DNA from: an uncultured Sulfitobacter sp.
GTDB lineage: Bacteria; Pseudomonadota; Alphaproteobacteria; Rhodobacterales; Rhodobacteraceae
Length of the DNA: 58,446 bases
Assembly (NCBI GenBank): GCA_937138475.1
Contig: CAKZPD010000010.1
Location: 1-58,446 of the forward strand
Direction: 5' to 3'
Below are positions 50,085 to 58,446 of this stretch, piece after piece. Numbering within the stretch: position 1 is the stretch's first letter; the number at the start of each line of letters is the position of its first letter. The position numbers and the translations under genes were made by a program. The notes under the pieces were generated by a model. The model saw nothing but the letters and a program-made list of their open reading frames with translations. It was not told where the DNA came from and searched no databases.

Positions 50085-52244
50085 TTAGGCGAAATGTTCT
50101 GCGAAGCTGTTGCGATAGGTGGCGGCAAGTTCGGCAAGGGGGGCCTCGGATGGGCCGAATTTGACCGTGTCGCCGCCGAATTTTCCGATGGCTGTCAATG
50201 TCAGGCCGGCCTGGCCGGCGGCGATCATCAGGGCTTCGGCCTGGTCGAAGTTGCAGGCGATCAGATAGCGGGCCTGGTCTTCGCCAAACAGGCTGGGGGT
50301 GTCGCCCGCGTCGAGCTGAACGCCGACGCCTGTGGCTTCGGCCAGTTCAAAGGCGGCCAAGGCCAATCCGCCATCCGACAAGTCGGTGCAGGCCTTGATA
50401 TGGGCGCGGTTGTCGCGGATGAAGGCGCCGTGGCGGGCCTCGGCGGTGAGATCGACGGGCGGGGCATCGCCCTCGGCGCGGTTAAACACCTCGAGCAGCA
50501 GGGCCGACTGGCCCAGGTGGCCCAGGCTTTCGCCCAGCAGCAGGGCGACATGGCCATCGCGGACCTCGCAGCCGATGATGTCATCGGTGTGATCCAGCAG
50601 GCCAACGGCGCCGATGGTCGGGGTGGGCAGGATCGCCGCGCCGTCGGTTTCATTGTAGAGCGAGACATTGCCCGATACGATCGGCATATCGAGCGCTTTG
50701 ACCGCCGCGCCGATGCCTTGGATCGCGCCGACGAATTGGCCCATGATCTGGGGTTTTTCAGGATTGCCAAAGTTCATGTTGTCGGTCGTGGCCAGTGGCC
50801 GTGCGCCGACGGCACACAGGTTGCGATAGGCTTCGGCTACGGCTTGCTTGCCGCCCATTTCGGGGTTTGCCTTGACATACCGCGGGGTCACATCCGAGGT
50901 GAAGGCCAGTGCCTTGTCGGTGCCGTGAACGCGCACGATGCCGGCGCCGATGCCTGGGATGCGGGCGCTGTCGCCCATGACCATCGTGTCATATTGCTCA
51001 TAGACCCACTGTTTGGAGGCGTAGTTCGGGCTGGCCAGCAGCGCGCGCAGCCCGTCGATGGGATCGACGCCGGGCACGTCGGCCAATGGCGCGGGCGTTG
51101 GGGTTTCCACCCAGGGGCGGTCGTATTCTGGGGCGGTTCCGGCCAGGGTTTTCAGCGGCAGATCGGCTTTGACCTCGCCGTTCAGGACGATCAAGAAGCG
51201 GTCCTCGGCGATGGTTTCACCGACGATGGCGAAATCCAGATCCCATTTGTCAAAGACGGCCTTTGCCTGGGCCTCGAGTTCGGGGCGCAGCACCATCAGC
51301 ATGCGTTCCTGCGATTCTGACAACATCATTTCATAGGCGGTCATGTTGGGTTCGCGGGTCGGCACCTTTTCCAGATCGAGGCGCACGCCAAGATTGCCTT
51401 TGTCGCCCATTTCCACCGCCGAGCAGGTCAGCCCGGCCGCGCCCATATCCTGAATAGAAATCACCGCACCGGTTGCCATCAGTTCGAGGGTGGCTTCCAT
51501 CAGGCGTTTTTCGGTGAAGGGATCGCCCACCTGCACGGTCGGTCGTTTTTCTTCGATCGTGTCGTCAAATTCCGCGCTTGCCATTGTGGCGCCGCCGACG
51601 CCGTCGCGGCCGGTCTTGGCGCCCAGATAGACAACGGGCATGCCGACGCCCGAAGCAGCAGAGTAGAAAATCTTGTCAGAATCGGCCAAGCCCGCCGCAA
51701 ACGCGTTGACAAGGCAGTTGCCATTATAGGCCGGATCAAATCGGACCTCTCCGCCGACGGTGGGAACCCCGAAACAGTTGCCATATCCGCCGATCCCTTC
51801 CACAACACCATTCACCAACTGGCGGGTTTTGGGATGGCTTGGGGCGCCAAAGCTGAGCGAATTCATCGCCGCGATCGGGCGCGCGCCCATGGTAAAGACA
51901 TCGCGGAGAATGCCACCGACGCCGGTTGCCGCCCCCTGATAGGGTTCGATATAGGAGGGGTGGTTGTGGCTTTCCATTTTGAAAACAACGGCCTGTCCGT
52001 CGCCGATATCGACAACACCGGCATTTTCGCCGGGGCCGCAAATCACTTGTGGCCCGGTGGTGGGCAGCGTGCGGAGCCACTTCTTGGAAGATTTATACGA
52101 ACAATGTTCGTTCCACATGGCCGAGAAGATGCCCAACTCGGTGAAGGTGGGGGTGCGGCCGACGATCTCAAGGATGCGCTGGTATTCATCGGCGCTGAGG
52201 CCGTGGTTTGAAATTAGCTCTGGTGTGATCGCAGGTTCGCTCAT
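50085..52244 (-). CDS. purL: Phosphoribosylformylglycinamidine synthase subunit PurL
   Basis: The 719-residue subunit uses ammonia from PurQ and ATP to make FGAM in purine synthesis. [37 protein letters not shown] and [15 protein letters not shown] are family motifs. Its length shows it is the separate small PurL that needs PurQ and PurS, neither of which is in the window. ATG 52244 ([11 protein letters not shown]) is the family start. Upstream lies a long non-coding region. Confidence 0.95.
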   Translation of the reverse strand: MSEPAITPELISNHGLSADEYQRILEIVGRTPTFTELGIFSAMWNEHCSYKSSKKWLRTLPTTGPQVICGPGENAGVVDIGDGQAVVFKMESHNHPSYIEPYQGAATGVGGILRDVFTMGARPIAAMNSLSFGAPSHPKTRQLVNGVVEGIGGYGNCFGVPTVGGEVRFDPAYNGNCLVNAFAAGLADSDKIFYSAASGVGMPVVYLGAKTGRDGVGGATMASAEFDDTIEEKRPTVQVGDPFTEKRLMEATLELMATGAVISIQDMGAAGLTCSAVEMGDKGNLGVRLDLEKVPTREPNMTAYEMMLSESQERMLMVLRPELEAQAKAVFDKWDLDFAIVGETIAEDRFLIVLNGEVKADLPLKTLAGTAPEYDRPWVETPTPAPLADVPGVDPIDGLRALLASPNYASKQWVYEQYDTMVMGDSARIPGIGAGIVRVHGTDKALAFTSDVTPRYVKANPEMGGKQAVAEAYRNLCAVGARPLATTDNMNFGNPEKPQIMGQFVGAIQGIGAAVKALDMPIVSGNVSLYNETDGAAILPTPTIGAVGLLDHTDDIIGCEVRDGHVALLLGESLGHLGQSALLLEVFNRAEGDAPPVDLTAEARHGAFIRDNRAHIKACTDLSDGGLALAAFELAEATGVGVQLDAGDTPSLFGEDQARYLIACNFDQAEALMIAAGQAGLTLTAIGKFGGDTVKFGPSEAPLAELAATYRNSFAEHFA

Positions 52245-52477
52245 GTGCCGATAATCCCCCGTGGCAAGTATAGGCGCGTCCATAAAGGATGGGCGGCGCG
52301 GGGAAAAGAGGCAAAGAAAGGGAGCAGGCCACGCCCGAGGTAATCAAACGCAGCCCGCACCCGTGATAGACTGGATGGTTTGGGCTTTGCAAAAGGTATT
52401 CAAGGGGCTCACGGAAGGTTGAAAACCCGCGCCCCTTTTGGCCGGTCTGGCTGGGGGCGTTGATCTGACGCCTGCGC

Positions 52478-52506
52478 AAAAAAAAGGCCGAGCATTACGC
52501 TCGGCC
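52478..52506 (-). terminator. Strong Rho-independent terminator
   Basis: On the minus strand GGCCGAGC and GCTCGGCC form a perfect 8-bp stem with a 5-nt loop, followed by eight Ts. It would end both LysR transcripts and the small RNA candidate. Confidence 0.9.
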
Positions 52507-52557
52507 AAGTCCAACAGGGAGGTGAAGAAGAGATGCGCGAAGCACCTCACGTCTTCG
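52478..52557 (-). ncRNA. Candidate ~80-nt small RNA downstream of the LysR gene
   Basis: The predicted minus-strand RNA would start near 52557 and end at the strong terminator at 52478. It would fold into a short 5' hairpin (GTCTCGAAGAC, which extends a few bases upstream of 52557), a stem of GAGGTG with CACCTC (52548-52543 with 52524-52519), and the terminator hairpin. The segment CTTCTTCACCTCCC resembles an anti-Shine-Dalgarno sequence able to pair with ribosome-binding sites. No conserved RNA family is recognised by eye. It could also be simply the LysR 3' UTR. Confidence 0.45.
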
Positions 52558-52563
52558 AGACCT

Positions 52564-52592
52564 GATCTAGGGATGGTGCGGCTGTCGATCAA
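52564..52592 (-). promoter_or_regulatory. Promoter-like elements for the small RNA candidate
   Basis: On the minus strand TTGATC (52592-52587) and TAGATC (52569-52564) are separated by exactly 17 bp. The match to sigma70 consensus is partial (4/6 and 3/6), but placement ahead of the folded, terminated segment is apt. Confidence 0.4.
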
Positions 52593-52642
52593 GACAAGAA
52601 ATGTCGATTTTGGATCAACCCCGCTATGCGATTTTTGCATAG

Positions 52643-53548
52643 CTAGGCGAGGACGTTTTCCTTGAGCTGCTTGCGATAGCTGATGATTTCATTTTGGACA
52701 AAGTCGCGAAAGGCGGCGATGCGCTTGGAATGGCGCAATTCTTCCGGGTAGGCCAGGAACACCGGCACATCGGCCGAGGTCATATCAGGGATGACCTGCA
52801 CCAGATCGGGAAAATCCTGGGTCAAATAGTCAGGAAGGACGCCAATCCCAAGGTTGTGAAGCACACCTTGCAGAACGCCAAAGTAATTGTTCACCGTCAG
52901 CATCGACCGCACATCGTGTTTCATCAGACGCTGAATCATGGTCAGGCCGGCCCCCACCTGATCGCTGTCTGTGTTCTGACAGATCAGCCGGTGATCCTTG
53001 ATGTCTTCGATCTCGGTGGGCAGCCCGTTGGCCTTGATATAGGACGACGAGGCATAAAGACACATGCGCACGGTCATCAGCCGTTTGCGGATCAGGTCGG
53101 CCTGGGATGGCTCTTTCATGCGAATCGCTACATCGGCTTCGCGCATGGGCAGATCAAGCACCCGTTCCTCAAGCATCAGATCCACCTTGAGGTCAGGATA
53201 TTGTTCGTAAAGCTTGGGCAGGCGCGGGGCAAGCCACAGGGTGCCAAAGCCGATGGTGGTCGTGACACGCAGTTGGCCAAAGACCTCTTCTTCGCTGTCG
53301 CGGATACGGGCGGCGGCAGCTTCGAGGCGTTTGCTCATTGCGGTGGTGGCGTCGAACAGCAGCTCTCCTTGTTCGGTCAGGATCAGCCCGCGGGCGTGGC
53401 GATGGAACAATGTGACGTTCAGCGCCTCTTCCAATCCGCGTATCTGCCGCGATACCGCAGATTGTGACAGGTTCAGCTTGTCACCGGCATGTGTCAGGCT
53501 GCCGGCGTCGGCCACCGCGTGAAAAATCCGTAGTTTGTCCCAGTCCAT
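52643..53548 (-). CDS. LysR-family transcriptional regulator
   Basis: The 301-residue protein has an N-terminal winged HTH (DAGSLTHAGDKLNLSQSAVS, RQIRGLEEAL) and a substrate-binding domain with the usual LRVTTTIGFGTLWLAPRLPK start. It is divergent from the indolepyruvate oxidoreductase gene, with 172 bp and a dyad between them, so it probably controls that gene and itself. The effector is unknown. The protein begins MDWDKLRIFHAVADAG, a common LysR start. Confidence 0.93.
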   Translation of the reverse strand: MDWDKLRIFHAVADAGSLTHAGDKLNLSQSAVSRQIRGLEEALNVTLFHRHARGLILTEQGELLFDATTAMSKRLEAAAARIRDSEEEVFGQLRVTTTIGFGTLWLAPRLPKLYEQYPDLKVDLMLEERVLDLPMREADVAIRMKEPSQADLIRKRLMTVRMCLYASSSYIKANGLPTEIEDIKDHRLICQNTDSDQVGAGLTMIQRLMKHDVRSMLTVNNYFGVLQGVLHNLGIGVLPDYLTQDFPDLVQVIPDMTSADVPVFLAYPEELRHSKRIAAFRDFVQNEIISYRKQLKENVLA

Positions 53549-53640
53549 ATGCTTTGCCTTTGCTTTGCGGTCCCCTCGTAGCGAATTTTGCCGTCAAAAT
53601 ACAGGGGTTAACGCTAATATGGTGATCACGAGAATTTTTG

Positions 53641-53680
53641 CTATACGGGTCAGCATTTGTGACCTATGTTTGGGGTATAG
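53641..53680. promoter_or_regulatory. LysR-type operator between the LysR gene and the oxidoreductase
   Basis: GGTCA (53648-53652) and TGACC (53660-53664) form an interrupted dyad containing a T-N11-A box (TCAGCATTTGTGA), the typical LysR recognition form. An outer inverted pair CTATAC/GTATAG (53641-53646, 53675-53680) surrounds it. TATAG here may also serve in the -10 region of the oxidoreductase gene. Confidence 0.5.
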
Positions 53681-53720
53681 TTGGCCTAGCCCGTTTCTCA
53701 GACCGCAAGGAATCCTGTTC

Positions 53721-56700
53721 ATGACCACTCAGAAAATTTCGCTGAACGATCGTTATGACCTCAACAAAAGCCCGGTGTTGCTGAATGGCACTCAGGCGTT
53801 GGTGCGGCTGATGTTGATGCAAAAGGCCCGCGATCGGGCGGCGGGGCTGAACACGGCCGGCCTGGTCAGCGGATATCGCGGCAGCCCCTTGGGGGCGGTT
53901 GATCTGCAAATGCAGCGCGCCGCAAAAGAGCTGGGCGCCCATGATGTGACATTTCAGCCCGGTCTGAACGAAGATCTGGCCGCGACCGCGCTGTGGGGCA
54001 GCCAACAGGCCGAACTGCGCGGCGAAGGCAAATATGACGGGGTGTTTGGCCTGTGGTATGGCAAGGGGCCAGGCGTTGATCGCACCGGCGATGTCATGCG
54101 CCACGTCAACATGGCCGGAACATCAGCCAATGGCGGGGTGTTGATGGCGATGGGCGACGACCACACCGGCGAATCGTCGACGGTGCTGCATCAGTCGGAA
54201 TTCGCCATGGTTGACACTTATATGCCGGTGCTCAGCCCCGCCGGGGTGCAAGAAATCCTTGATTTTGGCCTTTATGGTTTTGCGCTAAGCCGGTTCAGCG
54301 GTCTTTGGGTGGGCCTCAAGACCATGAAAGACACGATCGAGGCCACATCCGTGGTGGATGGGGCACTGGACCGGATGCAGTTTCAGATCCCTGATTTCAA
54401 AATGCCCGAGGGCGGCCTGAACATCCGCCTTGTGGATACACCCGTGGCACAAGAGGCGCGGGTCATTGATTACAAGCGCTTCGCCGCCGAGGCCTTTGCC
54501 CGTGCGAACCGGATCGACAAGCGGATGTGGGGCAAACCGGGCGCCAAGATCGGCTTTGTCGCGGCGGGCAAAAACTGGCTTGATCTGGGCCATGCGCTGG
54601 CGCTTTTGAACATCGACGAAGCCGAATGCGACCGTTTGGGTATCACCACATATAAAATTGGCCAGACCTTTCCCCTGGATATGGACAGCTTCCATGAATG
54701 GGCCGAAGGGCTGGATCTGATCGTTGTCGTCGAAGAAAAACGCAAACTGATCGAGGTGCAGGTAAAAGAGGCGATCTTTGATGATCGACACGGGCGGCGG
54801 GTTTATGGCTGGCACAAGGGCGACACTTGGGAACACGGGCGGCGGCTTGAGCTGTTTCCGACCCGCGGCGCGCTTGATCCCATCCTTATTGCGGAAAAAC
54901 TGGGCGAGGTGCTGATCGAAGAGGGCCGAGAAACCGATGGAATTCGCGCCGGGATGGCTGTGCTGCAAGACGCGCGGCGCAATGACAATGCCGATGAAAT
55001 CGCCGCGCGCCTGCCGTATTTCTGTTCGGGTTGCCCGCACAACAGCTCGACCAAACTGCCCGAGGGCAGCCGCGCCTATGCGGGAATTGGGTGCCATTAC
55101 ATGGTGCAGTGGATGGATCGTGCGACCATTGGCTATACCCATATGGGCGGCGAAGGGGCCAATTGGATCGGCGAGGCCCCGTTTTCGTCGCGCGCGCATG
55201 TGTTCCAGAATTTGGGTGACGGAACCTATAACCATTCGGGCATTCAGGCGATCAGGGCCGCTTTGGCGGCGGGGACCACCATCACCTATAAGATCCTTTA
55301 TAATGACGCGGTGGCGATGACCGGCGGCCAGCACAACGAAGGGGGGCTGGACGCGCCACGGATCGTGCGGGAATTACAGGCGATGGGCGTGCCGAATATC
55401 GCTGTGGTCTATGATGAAAAAGAAGACGTGGACCGGGCGCAATTCTCGGGTGTTGCGATGCATGAACGTGCGGAATTGCCCAAGGTGCAGGCGCGGTTTG
55501 CCACCCTTAAGGGGGTGTCGGCGATTGTCTATATCCAGACCTGCGCCGCCGAGAAACGCCGGCGCCGCAAGCGCGGGCTGTTCCCGGACCCGGACAAGCG
55601 GGTGTTTATCAATTCAGATGTCTGCGAGGGCTGCGGCGATTGCGGGGTTCAATCCAATTGTGTGTCCATCGTGCCCAAGGAAACCGAACTGGGCCGCAAG
55701 CGGGCGATTGATCAATCGTCCTGCAACAAGGATTTCAGCTGTGTGAACGGTTTCTGCCCGTCGTTTGTGACTTTGCAGGGCGCCCAACCGCGCAAGGCCC
55801 CCACGATGCAGATAGACCTGCCGGATCTGCCCGATCCTGCGCTGCCGCAGATCAACGGAACATGGAACACGGTTATCACCGGTGTTGGCGGCACAGGGGT
55901 TGTGACCATCGGCGCAGTGATGGCGCAGGCGGCGCATATCGACGGCAAGGGCGTCGGCATGATGGAAATGGCGGGCTTGGCACAAAAGGGCGGGGCGGTG
56001 CACATTCATTGCCGCTTGGCCAACCGCCCCGAGGACATAAACGCCATTCGCGTGGCCATCGGCGAGGCGGACGCGCTGATCGGCGGCGATCTTGTGGTAT
56101 CGGCCGGGCCGAAAACATTGGGGCTGACCCAAACCGGGCGCACCGGCGCCGTGGTGAACGCCCACGAGATCATAACCGGGGATTTCACCCGCAACACCGA
56201 ATTCCAGCTGCCGTCAGAGCGTCTGGCGCTGGCGCTTGAGGCGCGCATGTCGGGGCGGGTCGATCTGTTCGATGCTTCGGATCTGGCCAAGGCGGTCTTG
56301 GGGGATTCGATCTTTTCCAACATGATGATCTTCGGCGGCGCATGGCAGCGCGGTCTGGTGCCGCTGTCCCATGACAGCATCGTCCAGGCGATCACCTTGA
56401 ATGGCGCGGCGGTTGATCGCAACCTGCGGGCGTTTGAAATCGGGCGCTGGGCGGTGTTGCACCCGCGCGAGGCCGCCGAACTAAGCGCGCCCAAAGTGGT
56501 GGCCCTGACCAAAAATCAACCCAAGACGCTTGAGGAAAAAATCGCCTTTCGCCACACGCATCTGATCGCCTATCAGGGCAAACGCCTGGCGCGGCGCTTT
56601 GCGCGGATGCTTAAGCCGATTACCGATCCCGCGCTGCGCGAAGCGGTGATGCTGGGGTATCACAAGCTGCTCAGCTATAAGGACGAATACGAGGTCGCAA

Positions 56701-57152
56701 GGCTGCTTTTGTCCACCCGCGACAAGGCCCAGGCCGAATTCGACGGTGATTTCACCATGGAATTCAACCTTGCGCCGCCGCTGCTGTCGCGCATGGGGGC
56801 AGACGGGCGCCCGGCCAAGCGCCGCTTTGGCCCGTGGTTGCTGCGGCCCCTGCGCATTCTGGCGCGTCTAAAGTTCCTGCGTGGCACACCGCTGGATCCG
56901 TTTTCCTATACGGCCGAGCGGCGCATGGAGCGGGCGCTGATCACGCAATACGAACGCGACATGGCCGAGGTCTTGCCGAAAATGACCGACGGAACGCGCG
57001 ATGCGGTGATTGCGCTGGCGCGGCTGCCGCTGCAAATCAAAGGCTTTGGTCCGGTCAAGGCCCAGGCCGAACAAAAGGCGGCCAAACGCCGCGAAGAACT
57101 GCTGTCGGCGATCCGGGCCGGTGATGCGCCGCTGTCGCACGCCGCCCAGTAA
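53721..57152 (+). CDS. Indolepyruvate ferredoxin oxidoreductase, single-chain (alpha/beta/gamma-fused) type
   Basis: The 1143-residue protein oxidises aryl- or branched 2-oxoacids from amino-acid breakdown to acyl-CoA with ferredoxin as acceptor. The N-terminal part is pyrimidine/TPP-binding (GLVSGYRGSPLGAVD, PGLNEDLAATALWGSQ). A TPP-site segment is GCHYMVQWMDRATIGYTHMG, the [4Fe-4S] site is CEGCGDCGVQSNC (Cys635, 638, 641, 647), and the gamma domain starts at VGGTGVVTIGAVMAQAAH. The C-terminus is the extra helical domain of this family (DUF6537-like). ATG 53721 has AAGGA upstream; an in-frame start at 53535 would cross the operator and overlap the LysR gene. Confidence 0.93.
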   Translation: MTTQKISLNDRYDLNKSPVLLNGTQALVRLMLMQKARDRAAGLNTAGLVSGYRGSPLGAVDLQMQRAAKELGAHDVTFQPGLNEDLAATALWGSQQAELRGEGKYDGVFGLWYGKGPGVDRTGDVMRHVNMAGTSANGGVLMAMGDDHTGESSTVLHQSEFAMVDTYMPVLSPAGVQEILDFGLYGFALSRFSGLWVGLKTMKDTIEATSVVDGALDRMQFQIPDFKMPEGGLNIRLVDTPVAQEARVIDYKRFAAEAFARANRIDKRMWGKPGAKIGFVAAGKNWLDLGHALALLNIDEAECDRLGITTYKIGQTFPLDMDSFHEWAEGLDLIVVVEEKRKLIEVQVKEAIFDDRHGRRVYGWHKGDTWEHGRRLELFPTRGALDPILIAEKLGEVLIEEGRETDGIRAGMAVLQDARRNDNADEIAARLPYFCSGCPHNSSTKLPEGSRAYAGIGCHYMVQWMDRATIGYTHMGGEGANWIGEAPFSSRAHVFQNLGDGTYNHSGIQAIRAALAAGTTITYKILYNDAVAMTGGQHNEGGLDAPRIVRELQAMGVPNIAVVYDEKEDVDRAQFSGVAMHERAELPKVQARFATLKGVSAIVYIQTCAAEKRRRRKRGLFPDPDKRVFINSDVCEGCGDCGVQSNCVSIVPKETELGRKRAIDQSSCNKDFSCVNGFCPSFVTLQGAQPRKAPTMQIDLPDLPDPALPQINGTWNTVITGVGGTGVVTIGAVMAQAAHIDGKGVGMMEMAGLAQKGGAVHIHCRLANRPEDINAIRVAIGEADALIGGDLVVSAGPKTLGLTQTGRTGAVVNAHEIITGDFTRNTEFQLPSERLALALEARMSGRVDLFDASDLAKAVLGDSIFSNMMIFGGAWQRGLVPLSHDSIVQAITLNGAAVDRNLRAFEIGRWAVLHPREAAELSAPKVVALTKNQPKTLEEKIAFRHTHLIAYQGKRLARRFARMLKPITDPALREAVMLGYHKLLSYKDEYEVARLLLSTRDKAQAEFDGDFTMEFNLAPPLLSRMGADGRPAKRRFGPWLLRPLRILARLKFLRGTPLDPFSYTAERRMERALITQYERDMAEVLPKMTDGTRDAVIALARLPLQIKGFGPVKAQAEQKAAKRREELLSAIRAGDAPLSHAAQ

Positions 57153-57229
57153 CGGCGCGGGGGCAATCTTGGCTTGCATTGCCCCCCGGCCGCGCTAAGA
57201 GGGCGCAAACGATCCAGCAAGGCATTTCA

Positions 57230-58111
57230 GTGACCAGATTCAGCCCCTCTGTCGCCCGCGATATCAGCTATGCCTATTCGGCCGAAACCCCCGGCGGGCG
57301 GGCAATGATTCGCATGATGGAGAACACAACAGGCCGGCTGCGCCTGATCCGCCGCGCCAAAGGTTACGAACACGAGGTGGCACAGGGCCGCAACTTTTTC
57401 GAGGTGATGGCCCAGCGGTATGGGCTGACGCTGGAATTGTCGGGTGGATCGCTGGATCATGTGCCGCGCACCGGCCCGTTGATTGTCATTGCAAACCATC
57501 CCTACGGAATTCTTGACGGCCTGATGCTGGGGCATATCCTTGGCCAGACCCGCGGCGATTTTCGCATTCTGGCCAATTCGGTGTTTCGCCGCGCCGAGGA
57601 TTTGAACCGGGTGATCCTGCCGATCAGTTTCGATCAGACCAAGGCGGCCTTGGCGCAGAATATCGAAACCCGCAAGCAGGCGCTGTCATACCTTGGCCAT
57701 GGCGGGGCAATCGGGGTTTTTCCCGGCGGCACCGTCAGCACCGCGATACGCCCCTTTGCCAAACCCATGGACCCCGGCTGGCGCAGCTTTACCGCGCGGA
57801 TGATCGCCAAGTCGCAGGCCACCGTGGTGCCGATCTATTTCGAAGGCCACACCAGCCGCCTGTTCCAGATCGCCAGCCATATGCACAACACGTTGCGCAT
57901 GGGCTTGTTGATCAAGGAATTTCACAAGCGGGTCGATACCCCGGTGCGGGCGGTCATCGGAAAACCCATCCCCCGCGACGTTTTGGCCCCCCTGGCAAAA
58001 GATCCCAAAGCGATGATGGATTTCCTGCGACAATCGACGTATGAGTTAAGCCCAGATCCGGTCAAAAACTTTGATCTGGGATATGAATTTGAGGACCACC
58101 ACCGCAATTAA
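57230..58111 (+). CDS. Lysophospholipid acyltransferase family protein (hemolysin/PlsC-like, COG3176 type)
   Basis: The 293-residue protein carries the acyltransferase motif [15 protein letters not shown] (His...Asp catalytic pair), [13 protein letters not shown] and GVFPGGTVS, followed by [14 protein letters not shown]. The likely reaction is acylation of a lysolipid at the inner membrane. GTG 57230 is chosen because AAGG lies about 8 nt upstream; the in-frame TTG at 57179 has no ribosome site. It follows the oxidoreductase by 77 bp and precedes murI by 38 bp. Confidence 0.86.
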   Translation: MTRFSPSVARDISYAYSAETPGGRAMIRMMENTTGRLRLIRRAKGYEHEVAQGRNFFEVMAQRYGLTLELSGGSLDHVPRTGPLIVIANHPYGILDGLMLGHILGQTRGDFRILANSVFRRAEDLNRVILPISFDQTKAALAQNIETRKQALSYLGHGGAIGVFPGGTVSTAIRPFAKPMDPGWRSFTARMIAKSQATVVPIYFEGHTSRLFQIASHMHNTLRMGLLIKEFHKRVDTPVRAVIGKPIPRDVLAPLAKDPKAMMDFLRQSTYELSPDPVKNFDLGYEFEDHHRN

Positions 58112-58149
58112 CCCGCCAAGGGCATGTGCGGAAGACGCAGGGCAAGGCA

Positions 58150-58446
58150 ATGGCCGTAGGCATTTTCGACAGCGGATTGGGCGGTCTGACGGTTCTGGAT
58201 GCCGTGCAAAAGCGCCTGCCCGACCAAGATTTCATTTATTTGGCCGACAGCGCCCATGCGCCTTATGGGGTGCGCACGTCCGAAGATATTTATGCGCTGA
58301 CCTGCGCCCGCGTAGACCGCTTGTTCGAGGCGGGCTGTGATCTGGTGATCTTGGCGTGCAACACCGCCTCGGCGGCGGCGCTGCGGCGGATGCAGGAAAG
58401 CTGGATCCCCGAGGGGAAGCGGGTTCTGGGGGTCTTTGTGCCGCTG
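58150..58446 (+). CDS. murI: Glutamate racemase, 5' part
   Basis: The frame is open to the window edge, giving 99 codons of N-terminus. [17 protein letters not shown] carries the catalytic-side aspartate and serine, [11 protein letters not shown] follows, and [11 protein letters not shown] has the first catalytic cysteine. The enzyme makes D-glutamate for peptidoglycan. AGGGCAAGG precedes the ATG. The rest of the gene lies outside. Confidence 0.93.
   Translation, partial: MAVGIFDSGLGGLTVLDAVQKRLPDQDFIYLADSAHAPYGVRTSEDIYALTCARVDRLFEAGCDLVILACNTASAAALRRMQESWIPEGKRVLGVFVPL

Larger units (their letters stand above)
52245..52642. other. 398-bp intergenic region between purL and the LysR gene
   Basis: The purL-proximal half (52245-52477) shows no gene or clear signal and presumably contains the purL promoter. 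The other half holds a strong minus-strand terminator, a small RNA candidate with its own promoter-like elements, and a CTATGC/GCATAG inverted repeat (52624-52642) directly after the LysR stop. No protein-coding frame looks convincing. Confidence 0.6.

Noticed and set aside
52533..52565. 10-codon ORF with a strong GGGAGGTG ribosome site on the plus strand
   Set aside because: It is too short to support and the same bases form the stem of the minus-strand RNA candidate. A leader-peptide role is not supported because no plus-strand gene follows.

Overview
This is a 58.4-kb chromosomal segment of an alphaproteobacterium of the order Rhodobacterales, most likely the Roseobacter group. The evidence is the high-GC coding style, the Rhodobacterales layout of the complex I operon (nuoA-N interspersed with small unidentified genes and a long NuoE), the nuoN-birA-coaX-rnj gene order, tatABC near surE/pcm/nlpD, and a 36-bp intergenic repeat present six times. 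Genes are dense and mostly housekeeping. I found no rRNA, tRNA, CRISPR array, transposase or prophage. The first gene (mccB) and the last (murI) are cut by the window edges.

Layout. (1) 1-4264, plus: leucine/isovalerate degradation genes mccB (3' end), mccA, a 42-codon ORF, hmgL and liuC. Together they take methylcrotonyl-CoA to acetoacetate and acetyl-CoA. (2) 4511-21430, plus: all 14 subunits of NADH:ubiquinone oxidoreductase. Between them lie a two-helix membrane microprotein, a DUF5337-like protein, a lipoprotein, a DUF5333-like exported protein, a doubtful 108-codon ORF and a carboxymuconolactone-decarboxylase-family protein. (3) 21495-24711, plus: birA, coaX and rnj. (4) 24907-28228, minus: a DEAD-box RNA helicase and prfC. 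(5) 28377-31698: an atypical SDR, an ABC ATPase without local permease or binding protein, two tandem Lin0512-family genes, and a convergent WYL-domain regulator. (6) 31883-34274, plus: tatABC and a DUF815 ATPase. (7) 34411-47669, minus: nlpD-like, pcm, surE, an SDR, purF, cvpA, radA, mlaF, mlaE, alr, dnaB, pyrE and pyrC. (8) 47790-49963, plus: a MoxR-type ATPase and a CoxE-like VWA protein. (9) 50085-53548, minus: purL and a LysR regulator, separated by a 398-bp intergenic region with a candidate small RNA. (10) 53721-58446, plus: a one-chain indolepyruvate ferredoxin oxidoreductase, a lysophospholipid acyltransferase and the start of murI.

Functional links. BirA would biotinylate MccA. The nuo genes are tightly packed, with many 1- to 10-nt overlaps, and the extra small genes share that coupling. 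MlaE/MlaF and Alr overlap, as do SurE/Pcm, TatB/TatC/DUF815, and ABC ATPase/Lin0512-A/Lin0512-B. These overlaps suggest co-translation.

The least explained items are the orphan ABC-Lin0512-Lin0512 module, the uncharacterised small proteins inside the complex I operon, the six-copy repeat that always sits after a gene end and never in a divergent promoter region, and a putative ~80-nt RNA carrying an anti-Shine-Dalgarno-like sequence. No clearly new defence or mobile system is visible.
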